Positions 22,338 to 35,655 are shown, numbered from the stretch's first letter. The stretch is DNA of 64,000 nt from Dipteronia dyeriana (GCA_032871835.1 CM065299.1:744001-808000), one strand, 5' to 3'. Notes: generated by a model from the sequence alone, not told the origin. Numbers and translations: made by a program.

Positions 22338-23926
22338 TAAGCTTAGGTTGTCAGTCCTAACAAAATCAAAATAATATACACTCACTACCAAGGCATGTGT
22401 CCAAAGAATCCGTTAATTCTGACTCCCAAAAACCTGAACTGCAAACTCTTTTATATGCCACCAATAATTAAAGCACTTATCAAATCAAAATACACGAAAC
22501 ATAATAGAAAATAGAAAACTTTTCAATATTTGTTCACGGAAATGGTGGATTTACATCTATCTACCTTAACATATAACTTCAGAAGAATTACCAATCAACC
22601 ATCCCTTACGACCAGTAACGTGGTGATTTAAACTTGCTCAACATCGAATAATTACCACGCTGGGGCGATTTCAAATTGCTCAACTTGGAATATCGCCACG
22701 GTGGGGTGATTTCAAACCGCTCAACTTCGATAATTTATAATGCTGTATAGACATCTCTGGCTACAAAAATGTCCTTTTATCACAGTCTTTAACATTATTG
22801 GCAAATTCTAGTACGTTCAGAGACTGAATGGTCGAAGAATGATCGAGTGAGATATTGATAAACATAAGGGTTTTGCAGTCTTTGCCTAGAAAAGGTTGTT
22901 TAACAAATTAATTGATGTTCAAATGATGTCCACAGATTCGAAAATGAACTTTGAGTTAAATAGAAAATGTATGTGAAGGTTAGCTTGGACGACTCTAAAA
23001 AAAATTACCTCAAGAAGATGTGTTAACTTTGAGTTCCTAAAAGGAACGTTCTGTTTTGTTACCAAGGCTTTCATGACGGCACGTAAAGTTGACAAAACTC
23101 AAATTATTGCTTGCTTAAGTAAACTAAAAGTCAGCATAATCTTATAAAATACAAAAAAAACCCGAAGATCGATAATATGAAATGTTGAGTTGAAGATTCA
23201 AACAAATGATGCACTTCTAAATGGTTACTTAAAAAAAAACAAAAGACACCTTAGTTTCCTTTTGCTGATCACTCTGCTGTGCCAACTCACTTCTAGCTAA
23301 ATCAATCAAGTTTAGAGCTACATGCACTTGTTGTTTAGTGCCCTGACAAAACAAAAGAAAGTCAACATAAAAAAGTCAAGAGTGTAATAAAAAACGCACA
23401 AACACAACATTACAAAAACATGTACCTCATTGACCCTAGATATCTGCAGTATGATGACCAAATGGTTCCTTGGTGACTGCTCATTCATTTGTGTCTTACC
23501 TACATACCTGAAAAAATTGCAAATGGAATCAATTCTAATTAAATTAGGGTCTATTTGATACCAAATGAATCAATTGTGATGCATTACTGTTCCAAATCTT
23601 TTGATGTACCCATTATACACATTTTAGAGAAATATCAGTGATTTATGTTAATTGTGAAAACATTGTACAACCTCTATCCCTAACATGCACAGTACATCGT
23701 TTTGTATCTTGAACAGGACTATTTCCATTTAAACTTTCGTTTTCAAAAAATGGCATTGATTTTGTAAATTAATGCAGCAGCATTTACTTGGCTTGGGCAG
23801 CCTACCGTAAAACCTTGGAAATATCTTCTATACTGGGAGCATGAACAATCCTGAGGTTAGTGACGTAATGGTTGCCATTCGAATCAGTTTTGATTTCACA
23901 CTCCTGCTTTCGCAATGAGTGTTTTG
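22338..23926 (-). pseudogene. Kinesin-14 fragment, copy 4
   Basis: From right to left: part of the EIYNE exon (23925-23795, NHYVTNLRIV-like), switch I exon (near 23500-23430, SSRSH region), switch II exon (23340-23240), VPFRNSKL exon (23110-22990, damaged by a short deletion), and last exon and tail (22870-22620). The P-loop is missing. The right edge, at GAGTGTTTTGG, joins directly to the 3' flank of copy 5. Confidence 0.75.
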
Positions 23927-25500
23927 GTTCAGATTCACATTATGATATACATTCACTATTAAGGCTTTACCCACATAATCCACTAATTCTGACTTCAAAA
24001 AACCTTTTATATGTCTCCCAAAAATAAAACACTTATCAAATAAAAGACACGAAACATATTAGAAAAAGAAAACTTTTCAACATTTGTTCACGAAAATGGT
24101 GGATTTACATCTACCTTAACATATAACATTAGAAGAATTACCAATCAACCATCCCTTACTACAAGTAACGTGGTGATTTCAACCTGCTCAATATCGAAAA
24201 ATTACCACGTGGGGGCGATTTCAAACTGCTCAACCTTGAAGAATTACCACGGTGAGGTGATTTCAAACCGCTCAACTTCGATAATTTATCACTCCGTAAA
24301 GACATATCTGGCTGTGAAAACGTCTTTTTTTCACGGTCCTTAGCATCGTTGGCGAATTTTAGTGCATTCAGAGACTGAATGGCAGAAGAAGGATCGGGTA
24401 AGATATTGATAAATATAAGGGTTTTGCAGTCTTTGCCTAGAAAAGGTTGTTCAAAAAATTAATTGATGTTCAAATGATGTCCACAAACTCGAAAATGAAT
24501 TTCTAGTTAAATAGAAAATGTATGTGAAGGTTAGCATGGACGGCTCCATAAAAAGTTTACCTCAAGAAGATGTGTTGACTTTGAGTTTCTCAAAGGGACA
24601 TGGTTCTGCTTCGTTACCAAGGCTTTCAAGACAACACGCAAAGTTGACAAACTCAAATTTATTGCCTGATAATGTTAAAAAAAAGTGAGCATGATCGTAT
24701 AAATTACACAAAACCCGAAGATTGATAATATCAAATGCTGAGTTGAAGATTCAAACAGATGATGCATTTCTAAATGGTTACTCAAAAAAAAAAAAAGACA
24801 CCTTAGTTTCCCTATGCTGATCACTCTGGTGTGCCAACTCATTTCCAGCTAAATCAATCAAGTTTATTGCTCCTTGCACTTGTTGTTTAGTGCCCAGACA
24901 AAGCAAGAGAATTTCAACATAAAAACGTTTAAGAGTGCACACTACATCCTTTTGTATATTGAACAGGACTATGTCCATTTAAGCTTAGTTAAACTTTCAT
25001 TTTCAAAAAATGACATTGATTATATAAATTAACGCAGTAGCATTTACCTGGCTTGAGAAGCCTAGCGTAAAACCTTGAAAATATCTTCTATACCAGAAAC
25101 ATCAACAATCCTGAGGTTAGTGACGTAATTGTTCCTATTTGAATTACTTTCGATTTTGCACTCCTGCCTTAGCAATGAGTGTTTTCGCTCTGAGTTTGAA
25201 GCATGGGTCAACAAATCACGGATTGTCTCGTTGTATATTTCAAACGTTGATGCCTACAAATTTTGAGAACATATGGTTAGAAGTTTGATTAGCACAAAAA
25301 AAAAACCAAATAGTAGGATAGTGATTACCTGCAGTTTGAATTCTCAACCCAGTGAAGAAAGAGACTGGGTAGTTTGGAATATCTGTTCAAGAGACCGAGG
25401 TATCATCTCTTTCTGCTCTTAGCCTTCTGGTTCACCCATCATTGTATATGTTTTCCCAGAGCCTGTCTCACCATAAGAAAAATACAGGCCTGTTAAAAAT
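23927..25500 (-). pseudogene. Kinesin-14 fragment, copy 5 (Walker A kept)
   Basis: The P-loop exon at 25500-25385 reads SYGETGSGKTYTMMGEPEG, so the Walker A consensus GxxxxGKT is present, but a stop follows at once. The EIYNE exon spans about 25255-25055 with internal changes. The switch I exon is deleted: sequence jumps at about 24935 from upstream of the switch II exon (24900-24800, LINLIDLAGNELAHQSD) to an earlier intron. Then come the VPFRNSKL exon (24655-24560), and last exon and tail (24430-24170). Confidence 0.75.
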
Positions 25501-25761
25501 ACAACACACCGTGTTTTATTACACTCTTGAACGTTTTTATGTTGACATTCTCTTGCTTTGTCAGAGCACTAAACAATAAGTGCAAGAAGATCTAAACTTG
25601 ATTGATTTAGCTGGAAATGAGTTGGCACACCAGAGTGATTAGCATAAGTAAAGTAAGGTGTCTTTTTTTTTATGTAACCATTTAGAAGTGCATCATCTGT
25701 TTGATTCTTCAACTCAGTATTTCATATTATCAATCTTCGGGTTTTGTATATTTTATACGAT
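25501..25761 (+). pseudogene. Kinesin-14 fragment, copy 6, 5' part (split by LTR element)
   Basis: Switch II exon (NLDLIDLAGNELAHQSD-type, about 25565-25655, with a frame change) and following intron. The LTR element inserted in this intron. The last five bases, ACGAT (25757-25761), are the target site duplicated at 33220-33224. The copy resumes at 33225. Confidence 0.8.
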
Positions 25762-28417
25762 TGACAGACACGTCGTTGCAGTGTCGTCAAATATGAACAT
25801 TTAAGTTCGGCCTCGCAAGCGTGTGAGTCATAGAGACTAGCACAACGGCAAGCAAAGATCGTTCCATAAGGAGGTGGGATTCACCGACCGCCTCTAGTTC
25901 TAGCTATTATTACAACACTCCGAGCGGACTCGTGTATTGCGTATGCAAAAGAGTTGTGGAAAACTAAATGCTAAACTAGCCTAACAAACTACAGAAATAA
26001 ACAATATGTACAATGATAGGAAGGAATTGAGTGATATGGAATGTAAATGGTTACACTAAGCAAATGACTCAACCATAGCAATCACACAATTTCATATAAC
26101 ATGCATAGTCCAAGATAAATGTTGTGCTCACTTAATCCTCGTCAATTGCCCTCACTCCAACGACAATCGACTATACTGAAATGCACCAACAACCTATCTC
26201 TCGATGGTTGCCCCAACTGCACTCGGTTCATTAAGAACAATGAGACACATGTAGCGACAATAGGTGTAAAACCGCGCCCAGGCCCTACACGTAATGGCCA
26301 ATCTACTAAATGCACGTTGAGTGCTTCACCTCTCGGTCCATCACAAACAACCTAGGTTCAATGAAGGGGTGGCTAACCACTCAAGGCTTTAAGCATTTCG
26401 AAGGGTCACTTAACCAATAACAAGCATATGCAACGAAATAGGCAACAATACTAGGTTTATATCAAATTCCTAATGAATGAGAGTACATATCAAAAAAGAG
26501 ACAGATATAAGGAAAGAAATACAAAATAGATAGAAAGGAGACCCCTAATCCGTAACCGGGAATCAAACACTAGGTCTTCTCGAGTGTCAATTCGAGTTGT
26601 CCTCACCACTGGACGACTACGGTGTTCTCCAATCTCATGAATGCACAACCCCCTCAACAAGAGAGAGCTCTCTCCTAATCTCTCTAGACTCCCTAAGATG
26701 GATGAATACGAATGGAAAATATTCTCACCTAACACTAATGTGCATCAATGCAATTGCTAAGATATTAAGTACATTCAATATGAATTAAGGGTTCATCCTC
26801 TTGATTTGGGAATTATCCCTAAACCAATTCATCACCCAATCTGGCCAAGGAAGGGTAATTGTGTCCTAAAAAGACCCATTAAGTGCAAGGAAATGAACCA
26901 AAGCCAAGTTAGCACCTAAATGCATGAACTAACCTTTTCCACTCTTTAGGGAAAAAAAAATCCCCAATCACTCAAATTAATCAATACATGGCATTTTGGT
27001 CATCCATTAACATACAAACAATCATGAGAAACTAAATTAATCTACTCCTACATTAAATTACACTACTCTTAATCCCAATCATGCATACATATCAATTTCA
27101 AACCAATCATACACATACATATCATAATAAGAGCATTAAAACATATAATTCCAAGAGCAAAACAAAACCCAAATGAATTTAAGTACAAAAATACATATAT
27201 AACACATGTGAAAAGTTTACAAATTCCCAAATTCGTGATACACAATTAAGAAAACAAGAAATACAAAGAGAATGAGTAAACAGAAACAACCCTTGAAGAA
27301 AACTACTCCTAAAGCTCGTTTCCATGCTTATCTCGTTTTTGATCAAAGACCTCTCCTATATCCTTGCAATCTACTCTCAATTGGGTGGATGACATGTATA
27401 AAGGGGTGGTGGAGGTGTATGGTGAGCGCCCATGGAAGAAAAACCTCCATGGGAGCTTGAATCACTCACTTATTTGGTGAAGAAGATGGAAGAGATGAAG
27501 AAGATGGATTAGAGTTTGTGTGGTTTGTGGGAGATTATTGGCTCCATGGGAGCTTGAATCACTTACTTATTTGGTGAAGAAGATGTAAGAGATGAAGAAG
27601 ATGGATTAGAGTTTGTGTGGTTTGTGGGAGATTATTGGGAGGTGTGTGTGTGATGTATGTGAGGTGAGAAATGGGGGTATTTATAGTATTAGGAGGTTAG
27701 GGCAAGAATTGGGTGTGAGAAGACAACATTGCCCCCTCGAAAAAGGGCTGAAAATAGCAAATCTAGGCACATGAGCTGGTGAGGGGTGCGCTGGATGACC
27801 AGCGCTTCACCAGCGCCAACCTACTGGTATTTTTATGCTGGTGAGGGTGCGCTATTTGAGTGGCACTTCACCAGCGCGCACCGTTATGGAAATGGCCATA
27901 ACTTCCTCTAGAAAACCCAGAATCACGATCCGTAAAGTGTGTTAGAAAGAAGACATCTGGGCTTTCCGAAAAGTGGTAATGGAAAATTTAGTTCGATCTA
28001 AGGAGGAAGATATGGTCCTCGAAAGTTAGGTATTCCGCATAAAGCTCTCAGCCGTTGTCGTGTTTCCAGTCTTTGCACCGTTACGAAAACAAACATATCT
28101 CCCTTTAGAAAATCCGGAATTGCAATCCGTAAAAACTGCTGGAAAGAAGACTTCTAGGGCTTTCTAAAAATAGGTGGTACGAAACCCAATTCACTTTGAG
28201 GGAGATATGGACCCCGAAATTTGGGTGTTCTGCACAGTCCATTTCCATTTTAGCCCATCTAACCTCCAAAACTCTTCAATTAAGTTCAAATACCTTCCGT
28301 AGGGAACTTGTACCTACACAAGGCTTACAAAAACATTAAATACCAAAATATGCTCGAAAACGAGAACAAAAGATAGTTAATGGGGACTTCAAATAGGTAC
28401 ATAATTCGTTCCGATCA
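25762..28417 (-). repeat. 3' LTR of the LARD-like element
   Basis: It is 96 bases longer than its partner because a segment of about 100 bases (GGGAGCTTGAATCACT onward) is tandemly repeated at 27449 and 27549. It contains a GC-rich stem of GCTGGTGA/TCACCAGC and GCGCTGG/CCAGCGC at 27776-27816. The short open frames in it are not genes: they match the other LTR's frames only in fragments. Confidence 0.85.
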
Positions 28418-28437
28418 ATAGCCCCAAACCTATTTTG
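28418..28437 (-). other. Polypurine tract of the LARD-like element
   Basis: The minus strand reads AAATAGGTTTGGGGCTAT, directly before the 3' LTR. Such a purine tract primes plus-strand DNA synthesis during reverse transcription. It resembles the tract at 4753-4770 in the Tat/Athila-type element. Confidence 0.75.
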
Positions 28438-30637
28438 TGCTTGTCCTCGAGCAAAACTAAAACGTAAAACAATCAAACAAAATGAACATAATTAAAAACT
28501 AAGCTAGGCTAGTCTACTTTCGTAGGAAACACGATGACACTTAACACCTGCCACAAGCCTTTCAACCACTAGGTGATCCCTAGATGGAGAAGTTTTGTCT
28601 TCTGAGGGCTTACAGATACGAATACCCACAAACGTATTACTCTGTAAGAAATTTGAGATGCAAGCCAAACATACCATATAGAGACAACACATGCATGCTA
28701 GTATCTCAAATATACCAATCAATTACAATGCTTCACACAATGCAAGTATGCCAATACTTAGGATGTTTTCGGTTTACAAAACAACTACACTCGAATGCTC
28801 AAGATAAAATTCATCTCGATTCTAATCCTCACCGGATTTCAGTCAAATTTTTCTACTCAGAACCTAGGCGATCACTCTCTAACAAACACATGCAATTTTG
28901 AAGTTATGTTCATGGAATCAAATATAATTGCATATGAATATTTTCAATGAAAGCACATTTTTCTGAAAACAGATCTCATGGAAGGAATTGAATAACCATG
29001 ACGTGGAAAGAGCATGCATCAATTCATATTCCCAATATAGAATTCCTAAGAGATCAAATGGACTTTCCCTTACTTGTATTTGGGGCCAAGGTGATTTGTG
29101 GTGGTGTATGGGATAGAAGATATGGTAGGAGTGAGAATGATAAAGTCACTAACCATGCCAAGGTGTTATTACATTATAATACATTCGTACACTCTAAAAC
29201 ACATTACAACACAAGTGACTAGGCACTAAACTTTACATTGCACATTTGTGCTACACCTGTACTCAAATTGCTGAGTAGCTTTACATTTGAAGAATTGAAG
29301 GCTTAAAGTGTTTATAATTCACACTTATTTCCTTTTTCTTTTTCTTTTTCCTTTTTTTTTATAAGCCTTTGCCTTTGCACATATACACATATTTGCCTAA
29401 GTACACATTTCTACAAAATTTAGAGCAGAATACAACTTCTCTAAAGCTATACATCTTAACATGATCAATAACTAGGGTATGGCTTGTGTTTGGGTTATGT
29501 TGGTGTATAGAGGTTTAGTGTTTGTCCTCAAATTTTACAATATAAGCACATATAGGGACATGGCAGTATTTGGGCTATATTTTTGAAGTTTAAGAACATA
29601 CTCAAGTCCAAAATCACTTCTAAAAGTCCATCTAACAAGAGAATACAAATCTCATCAAGCAGTTCACATGATACAGTTCTATGATAATCAATGCAAATTT
29701 GAAGTACGATAAGATCACAGTTAAAAACAAAATCGGAAAGTGTTTAAAGAGTAGAAACAAAACCACAAATTTTTTTTTTTAGGCTTAAGTGTAGCTCACG
29801 GGTGGTCTCCACTATTTTCCTAAGCTAAACAAGCAAAGAGTTCGATACACCTCAACATCAAAAGATTGGCACTGTACAAGCAAATTTAAATGATGCACGG
29901 AGCTAAAAGCATACAATGCATGTCTCTACCGGCACACCAAAAAAAAACCTCAACAAAAATGGACTAGAAATACAAGATTTTCAAAAAATGTTCGATCTAT
30001 GCATAGATTTGAAAATTGACTAAAACAAACACTCTAAGATCTAAGCACAACACAAATCCACTCTTAGATCTAAACAAAAATAAAAAGAAACGTGTCTACA
30101 CCCCTAAACCTAAACTCAACATTGTCCTCAATGTTGCTCCACTTATAAAATATGGACAACGCTTAGCAAGATTCGGGAGATAAGACAAAACATAGCATTC
30201 CTATCATTGAGCGCATGGACGGTTCCCGCCCAAGTCGACAACTACTCTACAAGCACATACATTGAAGCACCAAAGAGAATACCTCTTTTGGCTGCAGCCA
30301 CATGGCCTTTGTGGCACTGCCGTTTCACTTAGAGAGTTGTTGTGGTATGATAGGCGCACACCTAGTCCACATGAGACAGGCAATCCATTAAACCTAAACA
30401 AATTTGTTCCTTACACAAGTACAACTCAAAAACAATCAAATGCATATGCTTTAAACAAAAATAAGAAAACAAAAACAGGACCAACACCTCTCAGACCCAG
30501 CCTAAACACCGTCGTGCACACAATGAAAGACATGAGTAAGAGCAGTGCTTATTTTCAACATAAAAATCTACTCCGCAAATCAATAAAAAAACAGTAAAAT
30601 GGAAGCTAAAACTATCAACAATCAATAAAGGCACTAC
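28438..30637 (-). other. Internal region of the LARD-like element, no genes
   Basis: 2.2 kb between the polypurine tract and primer-binding site, with stops in all frames and no gag or pol motif. It includes a pyrimidine tract at 29325-29360 (TTTCCTTTTTCTTTTTC). The longest frame (111 codons at 30262) shows no recognisable domain. Confidence 0.7.
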
Positions 30638-30657
30638 CTCCCCGACAGCAGTGCCAA
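30638..30657 (-). other. Primer-binding site of the LARD-like element
   Basis: The minus strand reads TTGGCACTGCTGTCGGGGAG, three bases inside the 5' LTR. It is near the tRNA-Asp-type site of Athila/Tat elements and close to the site at 7561. Confidence 0.75.
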
Positions 30658-30659
30658 TT

Positions 30660-33219
30660 TGACAGACACGTCGTTGCAGCGTCGTTAAATATAAACATTT
30701 AAGTTCAGCCTCGCAAGCGTGCGAGTCACTGAGACTAGCACAGCGGCAAGCAAGGATCGTTCCACAAGGAGGTGGGATTCACTGACCGTCTCTAACTCTA
30801 GCTATTATTACAACACTCCGAGCGGACTCGTGTGTTGCGTATGCAAAAGAATTATGGAAAACTAAATGCTAAACTAGCCTAACAAACTATAGAAATAAAC
30901 AATATGTACAATGATAGGATGGAATGGAGTGATATGGAATGTAAATGGTTACAATAAGCAAATGACTCCACCATAACAATCACACAATTTCAAACAACAT
31001 GCATAGTCCAAGATAAATGTCGTGCTCACTTAATCCTCGTCAATTGCCCTCACTCCAGCGACAATCGACTATACCGAAATGCACCAACAACCTATCTCTC
31101 GATGGTTGCCTCAACTGCACTCGATTCATTAAGAACAACGAGACACATGTAGTGACAATACGTGTAAAACCGCACGCAGACTCAACACGTAGTGGCCAAT
31201 CTACTAAATGCAAGTTGAGTGCTTCACCTCTCGGTCCATCACACAAAACCTAGGTTCAATGAAGGGGTGGCTAACCACGCAAGGCTTTAAGCATTACGAA
31301 GGGCCACTCAACCAGTAACAAGCATATGCAACGTAATAGGCAACAATACTAGGTTTATATCAAATTCCTAATGAATGAGAGTACACATCAAAAAAGAGAC
31401 AAAGATACAAGGAAAGAAATACTAAATAGATAGAAAGGAGACCCCTCATCAGTAACTGGGAATTGAACACCCGGTCTTCTCGGGTGTCAATCCGAGTTGT
31501 CCTCACCACTGGACGACAACGGCGTTCTCCAATCTCATGAATGCACAACCCCTTCAACAAGAGAGAGCTCTCTCCTAATCTCTCTAGACTCCCTAAGATG
31601 GATGAATACGAATGGAAAATATGTTCACCTAACACTAATGTGCATCAATGCAATTGCTAAGATATTAAGTACATTCAATATGAATTAAGGGTTCATCCTC
31701 TTGATTTGGGAATTATCCCTAAACCAATTCACCACCTAATCCGGCCAAGGAAGGGCAATTGTGTCCTAAAAAGATCCATTAAGTGCAAGGAAATGAACCA
31801 AAGCCAATTTAACACCTAAATGCATGAACTAGCATTTTCCACTCTTTAGGGAAAATAATACCTAATCACTCAAATCAATCAATACGTGGCATTTTGGTCA
31901 TCCATTAACATACAAACAATCATGGAAAACTAAATTAATCTACTCCTACATTAAATTACACTACTCTTAATCCCAATCATGCATACATATCAATTTCAAG
32001 CCATTCATACACATACATATCATAATAAGAGTATTAAAACATATAATTTCAAGAGCAAAACAAAACCCAAATGAATTTAAGTACAAAAATACATATATAA
32101 CACATGTGAAAAGTTTACAAATTCCCAAATTTGTGATACACAATTAAGAAAACAAGAAATACAAAGAGAATGAGTAAATAGAAACAACCCTTGGAGAGAA
32201 CTTCTCCTAAAGATCTTTTCCATGCTTGGCTCGTTTTTGATGAAAGACCTCTCCTATATCCTTGCAATCTACTCTCAATTGGGTGGATGACATGTATAAA
32301 TGGGTGGTGGAGGTGTATGGTGAGCTCCCATGGAGGAAAAACCTTCATGGGAGCTTGAATCACTCACTTATTTGGTGAAGAAGATGGAAAAGATGTAGAT
32401 GATGGATTAAAGTTTGTGTGGGTTGTGGGAGATGTGTGGGAGGTATGTGTGTGATGTATGGGAGGTGAGAAATGGGGGTATTTATAGTGTTGGGAGGTTA
32501 GGGCAAGAATTGGGTGTGAAAAGACAAGATTATCCTCTCAAAAACGGGCTAAAAATGGCAAATCTGGGCACGTGCGCTGGTGAGGGATGCGCTGGACGAC
32601 CAGCGCTTCACCTGCGCCAACCTACTGGTATTTTTGCGCTGGTTCGAGTGGCTCTTCACCAGCGCCAGCGGCGCGCATCGTTACGGAAATGGCTATAACT
32701 TTCTCTAGAAAACCTGGAATCACGATCCGTAAAGTGCGTTAGAAAGAAGACATCCGGGGTTTTTTGAAAAAATGTAATGGAAAATTTAGTTCGATCTGAG
32801 GAGGAAGATATGGTCCTTGAAAGTTGGGTATTCCCCATAAAGCTCTCAACCGCTTTCGTGTTTCCAGTCTTGCGCACTGTTACGAAAACAAACATATCTC
32901 CCTCTAGAAAACCCGAAATTGCAATCCGTAAAAACCGCTGGAAAGAAGACTTTTGGGGTTTTCTAAAAATAGGTTGTTCGAAACCCAGTTCACTTTGAGG
33001 AGGGAGATATGGACTCCAAAATTTGGGTGTTCTGCATAGCCCATTTCTATTTCAACCCATCTAACCTCCAAAACTCTTCAATTAAGCTCAAATACCTTCC
33101 GTAGGGAACTTGTACCACACAAGGCTTACAAAAACATTAAATACAAAAATATGCTAGAAAACGAGAACAAAAGATAGGTAATGGGGGACCTCAAATATGT
33201 ATATAAATCGTTCCTATCA
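30660..33219 (-). repeat. 5' LTR of the LARD-like element
   Basis: Partner of 25762-28417. A minus-strand TATA motif (CTATAAATA, 32479-32487) would drive element transcription. It lacks the 100-base tandem repeat of the other LTR. The GC-rich stem is present at about 32575-32617, with one arm mutated. Confidence 0.85.
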
Positions 33220-33224
33220 ACGAT

Positions 33225-34150
33225 CATGTTGACTTTTTTTTTACATAATCAGGCAACAAATTTGAGTTTGTTAACTTTATGTGCTGTCATGAAAGCCTTG
33301 GTAACGAAACAGAACCATGTTCCTTTTAGGAACTCAAAGTTAACACTTCTTGAGGTAATTTTTTTATAGAGTCATCCATACTAACCTTCACATACATTTT
33401 CTAGTTAACTCGAAGTTCATTTTCGAATCAGTGGACATCTTTTTAACATCAATTAATTTTTTGAACAACCTTTTCTAGGCAAAGACTGAAAACCCTTATA
33501 TTTATTAATATCTCACCTGATCCTTCTTCGATCATTTAGTCTCTGAACGCACTAAATTTCACCAATGATGTTAAGGACCGTGAAAAAAGGACGTTTCAGC
33601 AGCCATAGATGTCTTTACGGCGTGATAAACTATCGAAGTTGAGCGGTTTAAAATCATCCCACCGTGGTGATTCTTCAAGGTTGAGCAATTTGAAATCTCC
33701 ACGGTTCTTGTCGTAAGGGATTGTTGATTGGTAATTCTTCTAATATTATATGTTAAGGTAGATGTAAATCCATTATTTTCTTGAACAAATGTTAAAAAGT
33801 TTACTGTTTTCTACTATGTTTCGTGCCTTTTAATTTGATAAGTGCTTTAATTTTTTGAGGCATAAAAAAGGGTTTGCAGTTCAGGTTTTTAGGAGTAAGA
33901 ATTAAAGGATTCCTTGGATAAAGCCTTAGTAGTGAATGTAAATCATAATTTGACTCTGAATCAAAATCATCAGTGATTTATTTTGATTTTGTTAGGATTG
34001 ACAACCTAAGCCCAAGCTCTCATCTTTTCGAGTGCTTTTAGTTGGGAACTTATAGTCACTTTTACAATGGGTATATCTGTTGTATTCTGCATATTATCTA
34101 TATTGTTACAGTTTAAAGGTGCACAATGGGCACGTCAATGCACATTTTAC
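33225..34150 (+). pseudogene. Kinesin-14 fragment, copy 6, 3' part
   Basis: It continues copy 6 after the ACGAT duplicate: intron end, exon 33252-33354 (TNLSLLTLCAVMKALVTKQ, then NHVPFRNSKLTLLE), intron, and last exon from 33481 (KTLIFINISPDPSS-like, with a frameshift), then tail and 3' flank. It is followed by copy 7 in inverted orientation around a centre at about 34150-34215. Confidence 0.75.
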
Positions 34151-34215
34151 AAGGCAAAGAAAAAATACAGCTTAAAGATGCACAACTGGTTTTTTTAAGA
34201 TGTAGTTTTACTTTG

Positions 34216-35085
34216 CCTTGTAAAATGTGCACTGATGTGCCCAGTGTGCACCTTTAATCTGTAACAATATAGATAATATGCATAATACAACAGATATTCT
34301 CATTGTCAAAGTGAGTAAAAGTTCCCAACAAGAATCACTTGCAAAGATGAGAGCTAGAGGTTAGGTTGTGAGTCCTAACAAAATCAAAATAAATCGTTGA
34401 TGGTTTTGATTCAGATTCACATTATGATATACGTTCACTATTAAGGCTTTATCCACAGAATCCGCTAATTCTGACTCCCAAAAACCTTTTATATCTTCCA
34501 AAATTAAAATACTTATCAAATCAAAGACACGAAACATAATAGAAAAAGAAAACTTTTCAACATTTGTTCACGATTATGGTGAATTTACATCTACTTTAAC
34601 ATATAAAATCAGATGAATTGCTAATCAATCATCCCTTACGACAAGTAACGTGGTGATTTAAACATGCTCAACCTCTAAGAAATACCACGTCGGGGAGATT
34701 TCAAACTTCTCATCCTTGAAGAATCACCACGGTGGGCTGATTTCAAACCGCTCAAATTCGATAATTTATCTCACTGTAAAGACATATCTGGTTGTGAAAA
34801 CGTTTTTTTTTTCACGGTCCTTAACATCGAAAGTCAGCATGATCGTATAAAGTACACAAAACCCGAAGATTGAGAATATGAAATGCTGAGTTTAAGATTC
34901 AAAAAGTTGATACATTTCTAAATGGTTACTAAAAAAAAAGACACCTTAGTTTCCTTATGATGATCACTCTGGTGTGCCAACTCATTTCTAGCTAAATCAA
35001 TAAAGTTAATTGCTCCTTGCACTTGTTGTTTAGTGCCCTGACAAAGCAAGAGAATTTCAACATAAAAACATTTAAGAGTGTAATA
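34216..35085 (-). pseudogene. Kinesin-14 fragment, copy 7
   Basis: From right to left: switch II exon (about 35040-34935, INLIDLARNELAHQSD), then a deletion at about 34829 that removes the VPFRNSKL exon and joins intron sequence to the last exon (34830-34640), then 3' flank. P-loop and switch I are absent. Confidence 0.7.
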
Positions 35086-35655
35086 AAACATGCATGTGAT
35101 GTATTTTTGGCAGACCTATATATTTTTTATGGTCAGACAGGCCCTGGGAAAACATATACTATAAAGGGTTGACTAGACGGCTCAGAGCAAAAAAAGGTGA
35201 CACCTCAATCTCTTGAGAGATATTCCAGACTACATAGTCCCTTTCTTCAATGGATAGGGGATTCAAACTGTAGATAACCACTATATTACTATGTGGTTAT
35301 TTTTCGTTGAGCTGATCAAACTTCTAACCATATGTTCTCAAACTTTGTAGGCATCAGCGTTGGAAATATACAACTAGACAATCTGCGATTTGTTAATCCC
35401 CGCTTCAAACTCGGAGCGAAAACACTCTGTACGAAGGCAAGAGTGCGAAATCAAAAATGATTCAAATTGGAACCATTACGTCACTAACCTCAGGATTGTT
35501 GATGTTCCCACTATAGACGATATTTTCAAGGTTTTACGCTAGGCTGCTCAAGCCAGGTAAATGCTGCTACATTAATTTACATAATCAATGCTATTTTTTG
35601 AAAATGAAAGTTTAACTAAGGTTAAATGGAGATAGTCCTGTTCAATATACAAAAG
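35086..35655 (+). pseudogene. Kinesin-14 fragment, copy 8 (P-loop and EIYNE exons)
   Basis: P-loop exon from about 35112: LYIFYGQTGPGKTYTIKG, which keeps the Walker A consensus, followed by a stop. EIYNE-type exon at about 35350-35556, with a stop after EIYN, ERKHSVRRQECEIKND and NHYVTNLRIVDVPTIDD. It ends in the intron after AAQAR, where copy 9 begins inverted at GTCCTTTTGTATCTTGAAC. Confidence 0.75.

Larger units (their letters stand above)
25762..33219 (-). mobile_element. Non-coding large LTR retrotransposon (LARD-like) with 5-bp target duplication
   Basis: Two long LTRs, 25762-28417 (2656 bases) and 30660-33219 (2560 bases), both start TGACAGACACG and end in TCA, and enclose 2242 bases with no plausible coding sequence. 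ACGAT flanks both sides. The primer-binding site beside the right LTR and polypurine tract beside the left LTR set minus orientation. Its primer site resembles that of the Tat/Athila-type element at 7561, so it may rely on proteins of a related Ty3 element. The LTRs differ at many scattered positions, so the insertion is not recent. It splits an already decayed kinesin intron. Confidence 0.9.

Noticed and set aside
26119..32998. Several 60-100-codon frames in the long LTRs
   Set aside because: Frames in the two LTRs correspond only where stops happen to be absent. They show no known domain and LTRs are normally non-coding.
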